Of a stretch of DNA of 64,000 bases, positions 1 through 12,400 are shown in pieces. The DNA comes from Symsagittifera roscoffensis (Eukaryota; Xenacoelomorpha; Acoela; Convolutidae). The DNA is taken from positions 1,176,948-1,240,947 of the forward strand of contig NC_087069.1 in assembly GCF_963678635.1 (NCBI RefSeq), read 5' to 3'. Under the pieces are notes generated by a model that was not told the origin of the DNA, made no database searches, and saw only the letters and a list, made by a program, of their open reading frames with translations. Position 1 is the stretch's first letter; the number at the start of each line of letters is the position of its first letter. A program made the position numbers and the translations under genes.

Positions 1-40
1 ATAAGCAATAATTCAAGCTTTCCGAAGTGTTTTTTCATTT

Positions 41-140
41 TCGGCACTGTTGAACAAAAAAAATTTTCGGCACTGTTGAACTAATTTTTCGTTTTTGGCA
101 CTGTTGAACTATTTTTTTCGGCACTGTTGTACTTCCCCCA
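41..140. repeat. Short tandem repeat, TTTTTCGGCACTGTTGAAC
   Basis: Four diverged copies of a roughly 30-bp unit built on TTTTCGGCACTGTTGAAC are visible. They lie at the window edge, so the array may extend further left. No gene is seen in 141-340. Confidence 0.7.
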
Positions 141-343
141 TGTAAAATAGAAAGAGTTCTCGTGGTCTCGAAAAAAGAACTGAACACATTTTTAGCGGGA
201 AACGATTAATTGTTTCACCACTTGCTTGCCCTCAAATCCAACAAAATAAAAGCAACTGAGGTGATAAATAGTGAGTGATTCATTATTCGTCTAACTATTT
301 TCTTCTAATTGTATGTCTTTTCTTCTTGTCGGCGCACAGAAAA

Positions 344-942
344 TTCGGCCAAAAACAATTCTCAAATTCTCAACCAAAACTTTACCCCAAAAATGAGTAA
401 TTTTGGCTTTTTTCAATTAATCAAAAATTACGCTGAAAATACTTTGTTAATTGATAAGAAAATTATACCATTAGAAGCCCCTTAAGCAGCCCAACAAAGC
501 TTGACAAAAGTTTCTCCAAAAACTAGTATTAGAGAAAAAATTTTTACTTGATAGTCAAGATATGTGATTTTTACTATATAAAACCACGAATATGTTTAAA
601 AACATATTTTAAACAATTTGCGCAAATTTTTGGAGATTTAACCCTTCTTAAATGTTGTTAAGCTGTGTAAGAGACTTCTTGTGACATAATTGTCTTATCA
701 ATTAACAAAATAGTTTCAGCGTAATTTTTGATTAATTGAAAAAAGCCAAAATGACCCATTTTTGGGGTAAAATTTTGGTTGAGAATTTCGGAGAAAAAAC
801 TGCAGCATATTAATTCTAACGAAATTCTAAGCAACTTTTGTTCTCTTCACTTTTTGTCTAATCTAAACCCAATTTGAGAAAAACGTGTTTGAAAACTCAA
901 GTTTTGTTCGTTTTGTCCGGTTAATTTAAATCAGCACTGTAT
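344..942. mobile_element. Truncated fold-back (TA-flanked) element, copy 1
   Basis: The right end reads ...TTGTCCGGTTAATTTAAATCAGCACTG followed by TA. The inner part is an inverted repeat (ACCCCAAAAATGAGTAATTTTGGC versus its complement near 745-775). The outer part of the left arm is missing. Same family as 13357-14081 and 51431-52258. Confidence 0.7.
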
Positions 943-1034
943 AACCCATATAGATTATTTTACTTGGACAGATTATGTACTCTTTCAGATGAGATAAAGA
1001 TAAATATGTTTGCCTCTATTATTCGTTACTCTAC

Positions 1035-1209
1035 TTGCCTGCTGGCCAGTTCCAGAAATGTGTCCACGAATGAGTCGAAGTTCAGTCCAGGGTTGGACGA
1101 GGAGGAGGAAGAGGTGCCGGAGGGGAACCACCTCTTGGTCATCTTGATGAACAGCAGGTCCACTGAGGCACTACTCGCCCCCGCACCACTAGAGGCCAAC
1201 TTCGTCTTC
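1035..1209 (-). CDS. TTLL11: TTLL11-like exon beyond the 48-kb intron
   Basis: A 175-bp exon with acceptor AATTGCAG|GA and donor CAA|GTAGAG. It encodes KTKLASSGAGASSASVDLL, FIKMTKRWFPSG, a Ser run, and FVDTFLELASRQ. The first base completes the AG| codon left by the exon at 49135, so the two join in frame although about 47.9 kb apart. V-D-x-L-x-I-x-x-T-x-R-W followed by a Phe/Ala helix matches the TTLL11 tail. Further exons must lie left of the window. Confidence 0.78.
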
Positions 1210-1289
1210 CTGCAATTAGGACACTAAAGTCAATGGAACTAACAAACAATTTAGAAACCATGATTAGAAGCTTCAGATCAAATTTAGTA

Positions 1290-2440
1290 ACCACTTTTGT
1301 ATCATAGGTGCATTTAGTCCGTAGTAGTAAGACAGGGGAGCCTCGCCAAAACTTTGTAAATATAATTGATTATCCTTTTATGGCCCGATTAACATCCAAC
1401 ATCAAGCAAACACGGTTGTGTGGCTCTCATAAGTGTCCATATACACATCCATCACAAAGTTTTATGATTTCCATCTATGTTATTCACATTTCGTAACCAC
1501 CTTTTACTTATCTTGTTTTATCAATGACAAAGTTAAGATCATAAACTTGTCTTTTTGTAAGAGAGACAAGACTATGATTTAAACGAGTGTATCAATACAC
1601 AACCATGAAAAGGCTTGAAGATGATCACATCAAACGACAAAACTTTTGTAAAAGCTGGTTACCCTTTCTTATGACCCGGTTATCTGCAATCATAAAGCAG
1701 ACACGGCTGTGTGGCTCATATAAAAGTCCATATGCAAATCCATGCCAAAGCTTCATGACCTCTAACAAGATCAGTCCACATTTTTTTCCTAACCTTCTAA
1801 TACCTTTTTTATTAATGACCTAGTTGAGATCATCACCTAGTCTTAATGTAACGGAAAAACGACTAGGTGACTCGAATGAAAGTATATATACTTATCCATA
1901 ACAAGGCTCAAAAATGGAAGATCACAAAGCCTCGCACAATTTTTCAAAAGAGAACTTGGTTATCCTTTTTTCGAACGGTTGCCTTCCACCATCAAGCAAA
2001 CACAGTTGTGTGGCTCACATGAGTGTCCTTATACACATCCATGACAAAGCTTTATGATTACGAACAAAAAAATCATATTTTTTCCTGACCACCTTTTTCT
2101 TATCTTGTTTTAACAATGAAAAAGCTGAGATCATCAACTTGTATTTTTGTAAGAGAGACAACACTGTATGATTTAAATGAGTGTATACATACAACCGTGA
2201 AAAAGCGCGAAGATGATCACAGCAAGCGACATTTTTTTTTGTAGAATCTGGTTACCCTTACTTATGACCCGATTATCTTCCAGCATAAAGCAAACACGGT
2301 TGTGTGGCTCACATAAGTGTCCATATACACATCTATGACAAGGCTTCATGACTTCCAACAAAATGAGTTCATAATTATTTGGTTAATTTTCGTGTTTCAT
2401 GACTTCCAACAAACTGAGTTCATAATTGTTTGGGTAATTT
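1290..2440. repeat. Tandem array, four units of about 295 bp
   Basis: The words CAAACACGGTTGTGTGGCTC and GTCCATATACACATCCATG recur near 1404, 1705, 2000 and 2292, with unit lengths of about 290-300 bp and clear divergence between copies. Short frames in the units are not conserved between copies, so I see no gene. Confidence 0.75.
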
Positions 2441-2675
2441 TCGACCATTCTAGCATTCGAACACAGCATTAGGCATCTTGGCGTGAGTTTTTTTAGGGTG
2501 GGAGGACGGTGACGATTATAGGAACGTTTTAACTGCTATTCTTTAAAAATTTAAGAAATTTATTCAGGATTACTTTTTGCTGAGTTAAGCAAACTCTAGG
2601 AAAAGAAAAAAAATGGAACACACGAAATTATAGTAAAAGAAGAAGCAAAAAGGAAGTTAAGAACCTGCTTCTTAA

Positions 2676-3200
2676 CAGAGGCCAATTTGCACTTTGCATG
2701 CAAAAGCAAAAAAAATGACCAATAACGCTCCTGGGAAAAACTGAATGAGTAAAACTCTTTGAGTCTACAAAACTTCATAAAAGACGCCCGTCAATTATGA
2801 GTCTACATAAATGCTAAGTGACGCAAGCCAATTATGACGAATTAGCAAAACCAGTCAATTTGAAAATAAATTTACCAACTAACATGCCTCAATTTACAAA
2901 GCTGACGCATTTTAACTAGTATACGAAATAGTTCATTAAAAAATCCGACCCTTCCCAGGTTGGAACCCTCTTATTTTACTACTGATCTACTTCCCTACCT
3001 CTACGCTACAGAATCATGATACCTTGAAGCTAAAGTTCTAATTGTAATATAATATCCATAGCATTGGCTGTACGTTATAGCTGGATGAAAATGAACTCAT
3101 TTGTCGCAACAATTCCATCGCAACAGTATTTGCGAATTAGGTTGGAAAAAACGTTCATACTATAACACAAGCTATGCTTGTTTAAACACTGAAAATAGAA
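2676..3200 (-). repeat. tRNA-derived SINE-like repeat, copy A (uninterrupted)
   Basis: This stretch aligns with 28687-29147 followed directly by 47891-48010. In minus orientation it contains a tRNA-like head, with a worn A box (near 3003) and a worn B box near 2960 (CCCAGGTTGGAACCC on plus). It ends with the hairpin word AACACAAGC-TAT-GCTTG near 3163-3183. It represents the state of the repeat without the Polinton. Confidence 0.6.
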
Positions 3201-3289
3201 GAAGTGCTCACGATTTCAGACAAAGGACCTGAGAGGAATGGGCTAAACACTGAGCATCTTCTTAAGTATCCTGCCCCAGAAGCAGATCA

Positions 3290-3660
3290 ACCGCCCTAAG
3301 AGACACACAACCACCCCGCCCGCCGACTATGAATTGTATTGGCCATTGAAAAACTATACCACAACACAGCTCTTGCAGCATACAACCTGCTACCCATCAC
3401 GAAGATTCTCGGAAGAAGAAATCGTTCACAGAATGAGCCACATATCTGGAGAATGGAAACATGGAGTAGTCCATCCCAACGTGTTCTGCAATCTGCGACA
3501 TCATTCCCATCGTTCCAAGCTGATCCTCGTTGGAGGAAACTTGTTGCATGATCTCGACCATATGCCACACTTGAATTGGGACATATACAACACTTGAATT
3601 GGTACCCTCCCCCCTGATCAGCTCCAACATCTATTGCTGACGCTAACTTTTTGTTTTTGT
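3290..3660 (-). pseudogene. Possible coding remnant, unrecognised
   Basis: A GC-richer island in AT-rich surroundings with open frames on both strands. The minus frame at 3397-3630 includes VWHMVEIMQQVSSNEDQLG and SRYVAHSVNDFFFRE before a stop. I do not recognise a family. It could be a diverged transposase remnant or an exon of an unseen gene. Confidence 0.2.
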
Positions 3661-4230
3661 ACAGCAAAATTGATGGCAGCGCTTCAAAAATCCATATACT
3701 CAAATAAGATAGACACATTTTAAAATCATTGAACAAAATAAAAAAGAAAAAAGTGAAACTCGACCTTTTCCACTTTGAAACTCACTAAGACAAAAGCGCT
3801 TTGTTGTGACAACAAACATGTGAAAAGTTTTTATATGAGTAAATGGGTTTTAAAAAAAAACAGTAGATAAAATGATAATTAAGAGGAATTGACATGGTTG
3901 GTTGGTGATAATCTCACTTTTAATAATATGTATCCAAATCAGCTTTCAAATTGGTTGATTTCATCAGCTTCTATTCTAAACTGGAAATAAAGAGTTTGTT
4001 TGGTACGGGAATGCACATCATAAATATTTCCTGTTTAGACTGGCTCTAATAGACACTTAGCAAACACTTATCGGTGCTTTTCCGTTTAGTTGTCAAGTTA
4101 CTTCGAACTTTGGATCTTGTTCATATAGTCTCATTTCTTGAATACTTATTGCTGTTCTTGTTCGTGACTTCTGTAACTTTCACTCTTGGATATCAACTTA
4201 GACTCATTGACTTTGATTGGAACTAAAGAA

Positions 4231-4406
4231 ATGAGGAAGCTTCCTGGTCGAGGCAGTCTTCTGATATTCATCACTCGTGTCATAATAGCGATGTTGTTGG
4301 TGGACTACACCCCAGATATCTATTCAGTTGTGGAACAACACTTCTCAAAATCTGCTCCAATCAGTTTTATGACCACCATTGATTGCTCACAAAACAAAGA
4401 CCAATG
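4231..4406 (+). CDS. Sulfotransferase-like gene, exon 1 (signal anchor)
   Basis: The ATG at 4231 opens MRKLPGRGSLLIFITRVIIA followed by MLLVDYTPDI: two to three basic residues and then one hydrophobic segment (about residues 9-25). This is the classic type II signal anchor of Golgi enzymes. The exon ends CAATG|GTAAAC in phase 2, which fits the exon at 5264. The three exons together give 1134 bp (377 codons plus stop). The link is inferred from phase and protein layout, so this exon is the least certain of the three. Confidence 0.5.
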
Positions 4407-5263
4407 GTAAACAATTTACGATAGCTCACTTAAATTAACATTACTCTGTCTCAAAATATCCTTCACAAAATATCCAATTCCCGGCAAAGGAGCAATGAGC
4501 AAACAGTTCAATCCGCTTACATTCCCAAAAAGCACAGATTGACCTCGTCCAGTAAATTCAACAAAGATCAAAAAAGAGGCTGACGAAGGTATTTTCTGAA
4601 TTTTCTTGAAGCGAATACATGATGGGTAAATGTTTTGTTATTTGCAATTGATTTTATCATTTTTTGTTATAACAGATTTTATTTGCTATAGTACGAGCTA
4701 GTTTTTGTGCACCGATTTGAGGAGTGATTGGATGGTTTTGATGCCAAAACTTTCTCATGTTATCTATAACCTTGCTAATTGTAATACATCATCGGGTTGA
4801 CTTGGCAGATATAATTATCGCTGTTTGGAGCCCTGACCACGGCCAATATCCATGGTCAATACGTTTGCAGCACTGATTCATGATAGAGTTTCAAATCAGG
4901 GATGACTATCTCCGCGACGTCAACCCGATTCACTTTAAGTGAGTCAATAAAAATGAAGAAAAAAAAACGAAAAAAGCATAAAATAAAGCCATTTTTTGGT
5001 AATGCGAAAAAGTTGAAGATCTTAAAACAAAACTCACTGCAGATGTGATTTTGATCATTAGGTTAGGACCATTTAACCACGAGGAAAAGGACCAACATAC
5101 GAGCTGTACAGCATTTCATCACGGCGAACCACTGTACTGCTTCTGCTTAAGAACAACATGTAATTTTTTAAAGTGGTTTTAGTCAGTATCCAGCCATAAA
5201 CTATAAAAAGAAGGCCAATTTCTGCTTGCCCCAAGTTTGATCCATTGGATGTTTGAACCACAG
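4407..5263 (+). other. Intron 1 of sulfotransferase-like gene
   Basis: AT-rich sequence between the proposed exons 1 and 2. No coding signal or recognisable repeat is seen apart from short CAACCCGATT/AATCGGGTTG-like words. Confidence 0.4.
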
Positions 5264-5721
5264 TTTTCTGGACAGTACAATGCGGCTGCACAACTGGCGA
5301 CGGCACTTGCTGGGGAACTACAGTTCACTGAAGCTAGCCATGTTCAAGAACAGGCGCGACTTCACCAAACACGTGAGGGTGGGCAGTTTCAAGGGGGAGG
5401 GGGAGGAGGCGAGGACCAATTGCAACTTTGTGCGCAAAACAGTGTTCAACAGTTCCAAGCCCACAGTTGTGTTCACGGCTGGTCTGGAAGGCACTGGCCA
5501 CCACTTTCTGAGGACAGCACTGAACAGAGATGTGTGTGGAGATGGAAGAAGAAGAAGAAGAGAACGGTCTCTGTGCTATTATGAAGCACCTACTCTGGCC
5601 GACATTTCTGTCTGTGGACTTCAGGGACACATCCTCCACGACCAGAGGAAGCTGCACAGACTCAGAAGCGCTGTCGATCGCTACCAGGGAGAGCTGTTGT
5701 TTCTTAACATCGCAGGCAATG
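5264..5721 (+). CDS. Sulfotransferase-like gene, exon 2 (PAPS-binding loop)
   Basis: Exon from acceptor AACCACAG|T (phase 2) to donor GCAATG|GTAATC (phase 1). It encodes MRLHNWRRHLLGNYSSLKL and later PTVVFTAGLEGTGHHFLRT, a glycine-rich loop after a beta strand that I read as the PAPS 5'-phosphosulfate loop. A basic run (GRRRRRERS) and YYEAPTLADI follow. The exon is clearly GC-richer than its surroundings, as the TTLL11 exons are. An alternative acceptor eight bases or so downstream (GGACAG) is also phase-compatible. Substrate unknown. Confidence 0.65.
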
Positions 5722-7217
5722 GTAATCAACACTTTTCATCCAACACTGCCCCAAATAAGACAATTCAGTAACCCTAATCCACCCCACTCCCATTAACTCG
5801 AATGTGTTTATGGAATCAGCTCTTTCTTGATGGATTACGTTTTTTTTTGAGATAGCGACAGTTTTCATATCAACTGGTAGAATACACAGGTGCCGTTTTC
5901 GACCCAACTTACGCATCAAAAGAATGAATTCAGCTTTCAAAAACCAAGGTGGCACGTTTTTACATTGATTATGAAAACGTTCTCTATGAATTCGGTTTGA
6001 AGTTGTTCCAGAAAAATTCACAGAAAAATCAAGGTTGCATTGCAACTGTTGCCTTTCTCACATTAAACAGATAAGTTAGCAACTTCTGCAAAGCTCTTCG
6101 AGCGAGGCGTCTGGTAACACGTTCTTGTATCATGTTCTCTTGAGATAAAACTAAGTCTGTTTGTTGCGGTTTGGTTTCAATGTTTAAGCTTGTCTCAATT
6201 ATTTTAAACAGGGCTCAAAAACTTTCTTGGCAACATGTTCTGGGTTTTGTCTGACTCAACGCTTTTTTGCCAGAAGCTTCTTCCGATCACTCTGCAGAGC
6301 AAAAAAGCTACAAACTGAAAAAAGTCAAACAGATTGAATAAGAAAAAAAATCACACAATCACATCCCTCCAGAGAACTTTTAAATTATAAATCTTTCCTT
6401 TCATTTGAACCACTCAAGTAAACAATTAAAATTCAAACCTACTTTCCAGTTGCAGCCTTGGATAGAATTTTTCTTCAGTTGAAACGACTCCTCTTTTTCA
6501 ATTTCTGGACAAAGACCAATACTTTTGCAGTCTTTCAAATAAATTTTCGATCAAATATAATCCAAAATAATTTCCAAAGATGCTTCGTGAATAAATACCC
6601 CGGTTGACGTCCATACAAGGAAAATGCCTATCATATGATTTAATAAATAGAGTCTATGGAAAAATGCGTAGCTTACATTTTTCATACAAGAACAAAATTG
6701 CATGACAAACATTTTTTCAGAAGAAAATTTGAAATTCGAAAGAAATATCAAATTGGCTTCAAACTCAAAATTAAACTGGAGGCAGTTTTTGTTACATGAG
6801 AGCAGGTTTGGCATCAAAAAACTGTTTGAACAGAAAAAGAAATTCTGATTATACAATTTCATATATGAAAACTGTATGATATGCATTTTTCCATATAAAA
6901 AACATATTTGTGGGAAACATTTTTGGTTGCAAACCTGCGTCTGAGCTCGAATATACAGTTTACAAAAAGCGTTGCAAGCAAAAAAAAATGAAAAATTAAA
7001 GCTGGTGTTTTTTATAAAAACAATTATTATGTTTTCATATGCTCAGATAAACAATCAGTTTGTTGAAAAACAGGCCTATTTTTCAACCAACGAAATTTTC
7101 AAAGTAAAAATTTTCTAGTTTTACAAATAGTTAGGTTTTTGTATACATTTTGTGTTAACATACATAGCTAATATCACCAAATACAGTTTATTTTGCTTGT
7201 GACTGATCCGCTAACTG
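5722..7217. other. Intron sequence, no gene seen
   Basis: Intron 2 of the sulfotransferase-like gene begins here. The sequence is AT-rich. A CCGGTTGAC word with CATACAAGGAAAATGC near 6600 resembles the ends of the element at 7218-8168. No coding signal. Confidence 0.4.
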
Positions 7218-8168
7218 CCCGGGTTGACTTACATAGACCAAAAAGGCTCGTAAAAATTCCATAAACTAAGTCAGAAAAATACTACTCATACCAATTTCAT
7301 ACATTTTGCAAAAATGAAGTCATCGAATTTTCAAAGAATTTACTTTTTTTGGCATAAAATTTCGCGTATCGTTATGAATAAAAAAGAAAGAATCTACTTT
7401 TTTGGCGTAAATTTTGGTGTATCGTCATGAATAAAAAAGAAAAAGTTTTTGTCAACAAAAAATTCTAATCATACAATTTCCATTATTGGAAGTTCTCTGA
7501 CTAGCCTTTTTTGATAAAGTAATTTTGGAATTGCCCCAAACTTGTTCTAGTGTTTTTTTCTTCAACTGCAAAACGAATTTTGTAGTCATAAAAACTTTTT
7601 AGAAAAAATACTTTTGCAAGCAAACATTAAGTTTTTGTGCGCATATTGTAGTCCTGGATACATAAAAATTTTCTGGATAAATTTTTCAAAAAATGCTCAA
7701 AACTCGGATTTTTATACGGCATCTTTATTATGCGCCTTGATCAATATCTGAATAAGAAAAATTCCAACTTTAAAAATGATCACCTTTGAAAACTTCTACC
7801 AAAACTTTAAGTTTGATACTTTCAGTATATAACTTTTGAAAGACAATTCTCAGACGATTCAGCTCGTTTGCAATGAATTGTAAATGCAAGACGGTATAAA
7901 CTTAAATGACTCAGCTTTGATTAACCATAGTCTTTGCCACTTGTGTTCGGTTACGAACACAACCCAAACATTTTGATGAAATATACTTTAAAAAGTTCAA
8001 AGTTTTCGGTTTATGGAATAATGCCAGTCATAAAGTTTCCATACATGTAAAATATTTTCATACACGTTTCATGCAATTTTCTGTAGTTATGGAACTGCAT
8101 GAAAAGTGTATGACTAGCATTTTTCCATGTATGAAAATTGTATGACTAGCATTTTTGGTCAACCCGGG
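7218..8168. mobile_element. Putative MITE with CCCGGGTTGAC inverted ends
   Basis: The stretch begins CCCGGGTTGAC and ends with its exact complement GTCAACCCGGG, about 951 bp apart. Subterminal words such as CATACAATTTTCATACATG recur in both orientations near the right end. No transposase frame is present and no convincing target duplication is seen, so classification stays open. Confidence 0.4.
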
Positions 8169-8712
8169 TGGTTAATCACTTGTGTTTGCTGTTAACTCGT
8201 TACAATTATTCAGTCTTCTATAAAACATATTGTTCCTTTCTGTTTTCATTTTTCTTCAAGTCTAGAAGAAATTTATTTTTTAGCTCGCTATTCCTAGTCA
8301 GAAATAGATTTAACATTTTTGAATGAGCTATGGTTTTCTACCGACAGGCAAAGATTGACTTGATTTGAAAACTTCTTTCAGGGGGATATCGAACGTTTTT
8401 GTTTTTTTTAGCAATGATTAATTTTATGTTGCCCCTATGGACGAATAGACGACTATTCATTGGTGGAGTTTCGTTCACCGTAGATGTTTTTGTTCAGACT
8501 TTTAAACTAATTCTGCTTTAAGCATCATGAAGTTATTTGGATTGATTGAAGATATCACATTGTAGAGTGATACCTTGACATTTGGGACTATGTTTAAGTG
8601 CGCAAGCTTTCTTTCATCGGCACTACAGTCGAAGCTGTTGCCGAAGCTTAAGACACATCAGGATGCAGTTGGTATCCTTCAGTCCTCTGTCCATACTTTC
8701 CCTCTTACATTT

Positions 8713-8965
8713 TCAGCAAGGTACACGGGCACAGTATTTTTCATCCATCCCCAAAATGTTGGTTTTATGCCCCTGATAAATGGCACATCACAAAGATTGT
8801 TTGACGCTTCATGTACTAAACTTAGCGAATAACTGCAAAACAAAACTGAACTCCAAAGTTTTGTACATTAAGGGTCAAACAACCTTTGTGAAATGCCATT
8901 TATCAGAGGCATAAAACCAACATTAAGGGTTTGAAAGTACAAATACTCTGCAGTGTACCTTGCTG
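8713..8965. repeat. Inverted repeat, arms about 95 bp
   Basis: TTCAGCAAGGTACAC...GTTGGTTTTATGCCCCTGAT on the left is mirrored by ATCAGAGGCATAAAACCAAC...GTGTACCTTGCTGAA on the right. The arms are diverged with a loop of about 60 bp. Probably a fold-back element. Confidence 0.65.
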
Positions 8966-9600
8966 AAATTGTTTTCAATCACAGCCACAAATTCGGCACT
9001 TGCTCAATACTTCTTGAAAACTTCGAAATTAGGGAGACTTATTTATCCCTTTTACTGAGATACTCATAACCTGTTTTGATTGACAATCAACTACTAACAA
9101 TTGCTCAGTTTAATCATAATATCTGCCGTTACAGCATAGAGCGCTAAGCATATGATCAACTTTGTAAGATACATAGTTTTAGCTGTGGATCTGTGCAAGG
9201 CAAAAAGTTTGTTGTGAAGATTTGTTTGAGATCGATGTGATAGATAATTTACTTAAAAATAAGTTAATATTCTGAGCCGTTATCAGTGGAAAATGTGCAT
9301 AAAAACAAGATATATCTTAAGAAATAAATATCTTTTTGTTCAACGCCTTTTTGGTAAATTTTTACCAAAAAAAACATTCGACAGATATAGCGTCGCATTC
9401 ATGGATATGATTGATTAATGTCAAGAGAGTCTACCTTGGCTGACACATTGTGATAGTTGATTAATATCAGCAAAAGATATAGAATTGCTTCTGAACCAGT
9501 TTAATACACTGCAACAGATCAGGTAAGTTCATAAGTTTGTTGTCTTTCAGTTTGATACTAAGAATTCTAACTTGGACGATTTCTCAGATAATCACATCCT
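8966..9600. other. No gene seen
   Basis: AT-rich intron sequence between the inverted repeat and the Ty3 fossil. Nothing recognisable. Confidence 0.4.
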
Positions 9601-9639
9601 CCCTCCTCTTCTAAAAAGTTCTGTCGGAATATGATCTCA

Positions 9640-12400
9640 ATAGTGTTTCGTTGGTTTTCGCCGCAATCTTAATGATCGTTGGGGTTCATCTGAGACGGGC
9701 TCAGTTTGATTGTCTGGAGTTCGTGAAAGTTGTTCTTCGGTTCCATGTTTCACGTATCACTGGAGTTTTATCATCGACAATATCACTCGTTCCATCTGTG
9801 GACTGGTGTATTGACAGCATCTCGGAAGCTGGTTGTCGCTTACAAGAGCAGTCCGATCTGACGGACTGAGTTGGATCTAGTCTGTGTTGGTTCCATGTGG
9901 AATGATGAAAACTGCAGGCTGTGCTACAGTGTCTTTGTTCGTCTTGGAGAGAATTGTTTCACATACGTCAAAAGTTATGATGGAAGGCAATCTGATTTTT
10001 CGTCCAAGAACAAGTTCTGCTTTATTTTAAGACTACTCTTTCTATTAGTCCATTTGACCGTGGCAGATCGTTGACTCCATTATGAAAATTTCCTCAGATT
10101 TGCACCATGCATTGAAGTCCTCGCTCACAAATTCAGGATCGTTGTCAGAAACTACAACTCAGCTAAAACTCCTGATAGACAATTCTTTAGCGTCGGAGAT
10201 GATCTGTGTTTAGTCGGGAATGCTTCGATCTAGTCACTTCCTGTGTGAAAACTAGCCAATAATTTTCCTGGCTTTTTGATGTGTGCCAGTACACATCGAT
10301 TCGTTCCCATATGTCAGTTTTTTTACACTTGGATTCTGTTTCCTCGAGAAAAAGTCTGTTATTTTTCACATCTCGCATCTTGAGACCAGTCGTTCTACGC
10401 TTTATGACCCACCAAGTCAGCAGGCAACCATTCTTACAGCCATTTTTGATAATACCTTCATGTCAGTGTTTCAGCTTCCGTCTTCAAGTATGCTTCAGCT
10501 TCTGAGCATTGTCTCCAATCACCGCTTTGTATGCGTTTGGAGACGTTTTGAAGATTCAACTCGATTGAAGGTCCCTTGTGATGTCGTTAGGCTTGACGCC
10601 GTTCAACTCGATCGTCCGCAAATGGGATCTGCTCTTCTGGCACATAGTTCAATTTGCAGTCGAATCCCATCAGCGCATCTGCTGTTTTCGATGTCTCTCC
10701 CTTTGGTGCCAAGAGGTACTGCAAGCGTTTGTGATCTGTTTGAAGGTTGAACTTGCGCCACGGTAAGATATGTCTCAGTCGTGCGACCACTAACAAGATG
10801 TCCAAAGCTTCTTTTTCTAGATTGAAGTAGCTGCGCACGGCTGGTGATAGCTTCGTTGAAATGAAGACCACTGGATGTCCTTTTTGTTAGAGAACCCCGC
10901 CAACTGCCTGCTCTGAATCATCGGTGGTCATAACCATTTGTTTGTCCAGGGAGTGGGTTTGCACGACTGGTTATGAGCAGAACGCTTGTTTGATACTCTG
11001 AAAGCACTTGCTGGTTTGGTCTGTTCCTCGTGGTCTTGACTCCATGCAAGTTTTGGAAAACGGTCTCCATGTCGGGTAAAGGAAGCCTTTGTCCATTAAC
11101 TTGCCTTCGAGGTAAACTTTGTAATCGGCAGAAAGTCTGAGGTCACTATTTTCTTTCTCTGCCACACGAATGTTGATATGCATTGTTAAGTCCTCCGGGC
11201 TGCATCGGCTCGAGAACTCCCTGTCTGATCAATTCTACTAACTTTACTTTGACTACCTCTTGCAAAGACAACGTTATTTTACGTGATTTGCAGTAAAAGA
11301 GTTGGGACAAGGATTCAGTTTCACCTGGGCCTTATATCCTTTGACTGTCGGCAAGGTCCCTGACAGTTCATATATCGAGAACTGGGTTGGTGACAACTTG
11401 CATCCAAGGAGTCCGAAACCTTTGTTCGATCGCACAACTGCCAGTTGTAGCTTAGGGTAGATTCTAGCATTCTGTGACAGGTCCATGACAGGTCTTCTTC
11501 CCCAGTTTAGAAACTCATTAGTTCTTGGTTTTCTCAAGTTTGATTTAGAATTATATGCAACTTCTTTGCTTAATATTAACCTTATAGGTCCTAGCAAAAT
11601 GCTGTGCTCTACTGCTAAACAGTTTGCATGTGAAGAAGAAGTCTTGACTCCAGCAATTTGTGTTTAAAGTCTGCTGATCTTGTCCCAAGATGAACTCATC
11701 ACTTCAAGCGCACCACGCTCCAGCCACAGACAAATTTCATCTTAGTCCCGAGATGAACTAAGATGACCGCTTGAGCCATAGACAGTGTTCATTTTTGTCC
11801 TTCAGTTGAACTTATTCGTATCAGGTCGTCAAGCGCATGTATACTGTTAAATTACTGCTATGGGTTTTGGCCTACTCAGATTTTTTGATCATTTTTGATA
11901 AAACTTCTGAGCAGTGAATGTTCCTCTTTTTTGCTGTTTTTGGTGATTAAAGTTGAATCGATGTCCGAGTCGTCGCTTTCTTCTAAAATTAATGGCGATA
12001 ATGAGGTTAATAATTTTTGAACTTCTTCCTCTATGAAGGTCTGTTTCCTGAGTCACTTCCGTCGGAGCGTCTGTAGTGATCGGTGAGGTAGAACTGATTG
12101 TTTGAGCCACCAGTATTTTGATGCACGGGTGTTTTGTTGTCCGATCTGAGAATGATATGTTTTTTTTTGCTTGGTCTACGCCTTGTTTGAATTGCCCACC
12201 TACAACTTCAGCAGTTCTAAACAGCAGTTCTATATCAAACTTCAGAGAACCAAGAACTTTCAATAAGACTCTGGTGATCCAATATCGGCTGAGACTGCAG
12301 TATGAGTGTGTATGATTCTGTTTGGGCATTCTGTCGGAGTTTCCGGTCTGTTGCAATCTAAACCTCAATTTTGTATTATAATTTGGTTATCCGACTGAGT
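9640..12400 (-). mobile_element. Decayed Ty3/gypsy-like retrotransposon
   Basis: Minus-strand pieces appear in the order expected of a Ty3 element. From 5' to 3': a Gag-like piece (11889-12368, ELLFRTAEVVGGQFKQGVDQ); the start of RT (11274-11597, LPTVKGYKAQVKLNP); the RT core (10971-11183, SDLRLSADYKVYLEGKL); RNase H (10587-10871, FISTKLSPAVRSYFNLEKEA and LQTDHKRLQYLL); and integrase (10075-10380, WERIDV and VVSDNDPEFVSEDF). It ends near a basic RSLRLRRKP-like tail. Many stops and frameshifts are present and no LTRs are recognised. This is an old inactive copy. Confidence 0.75.
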
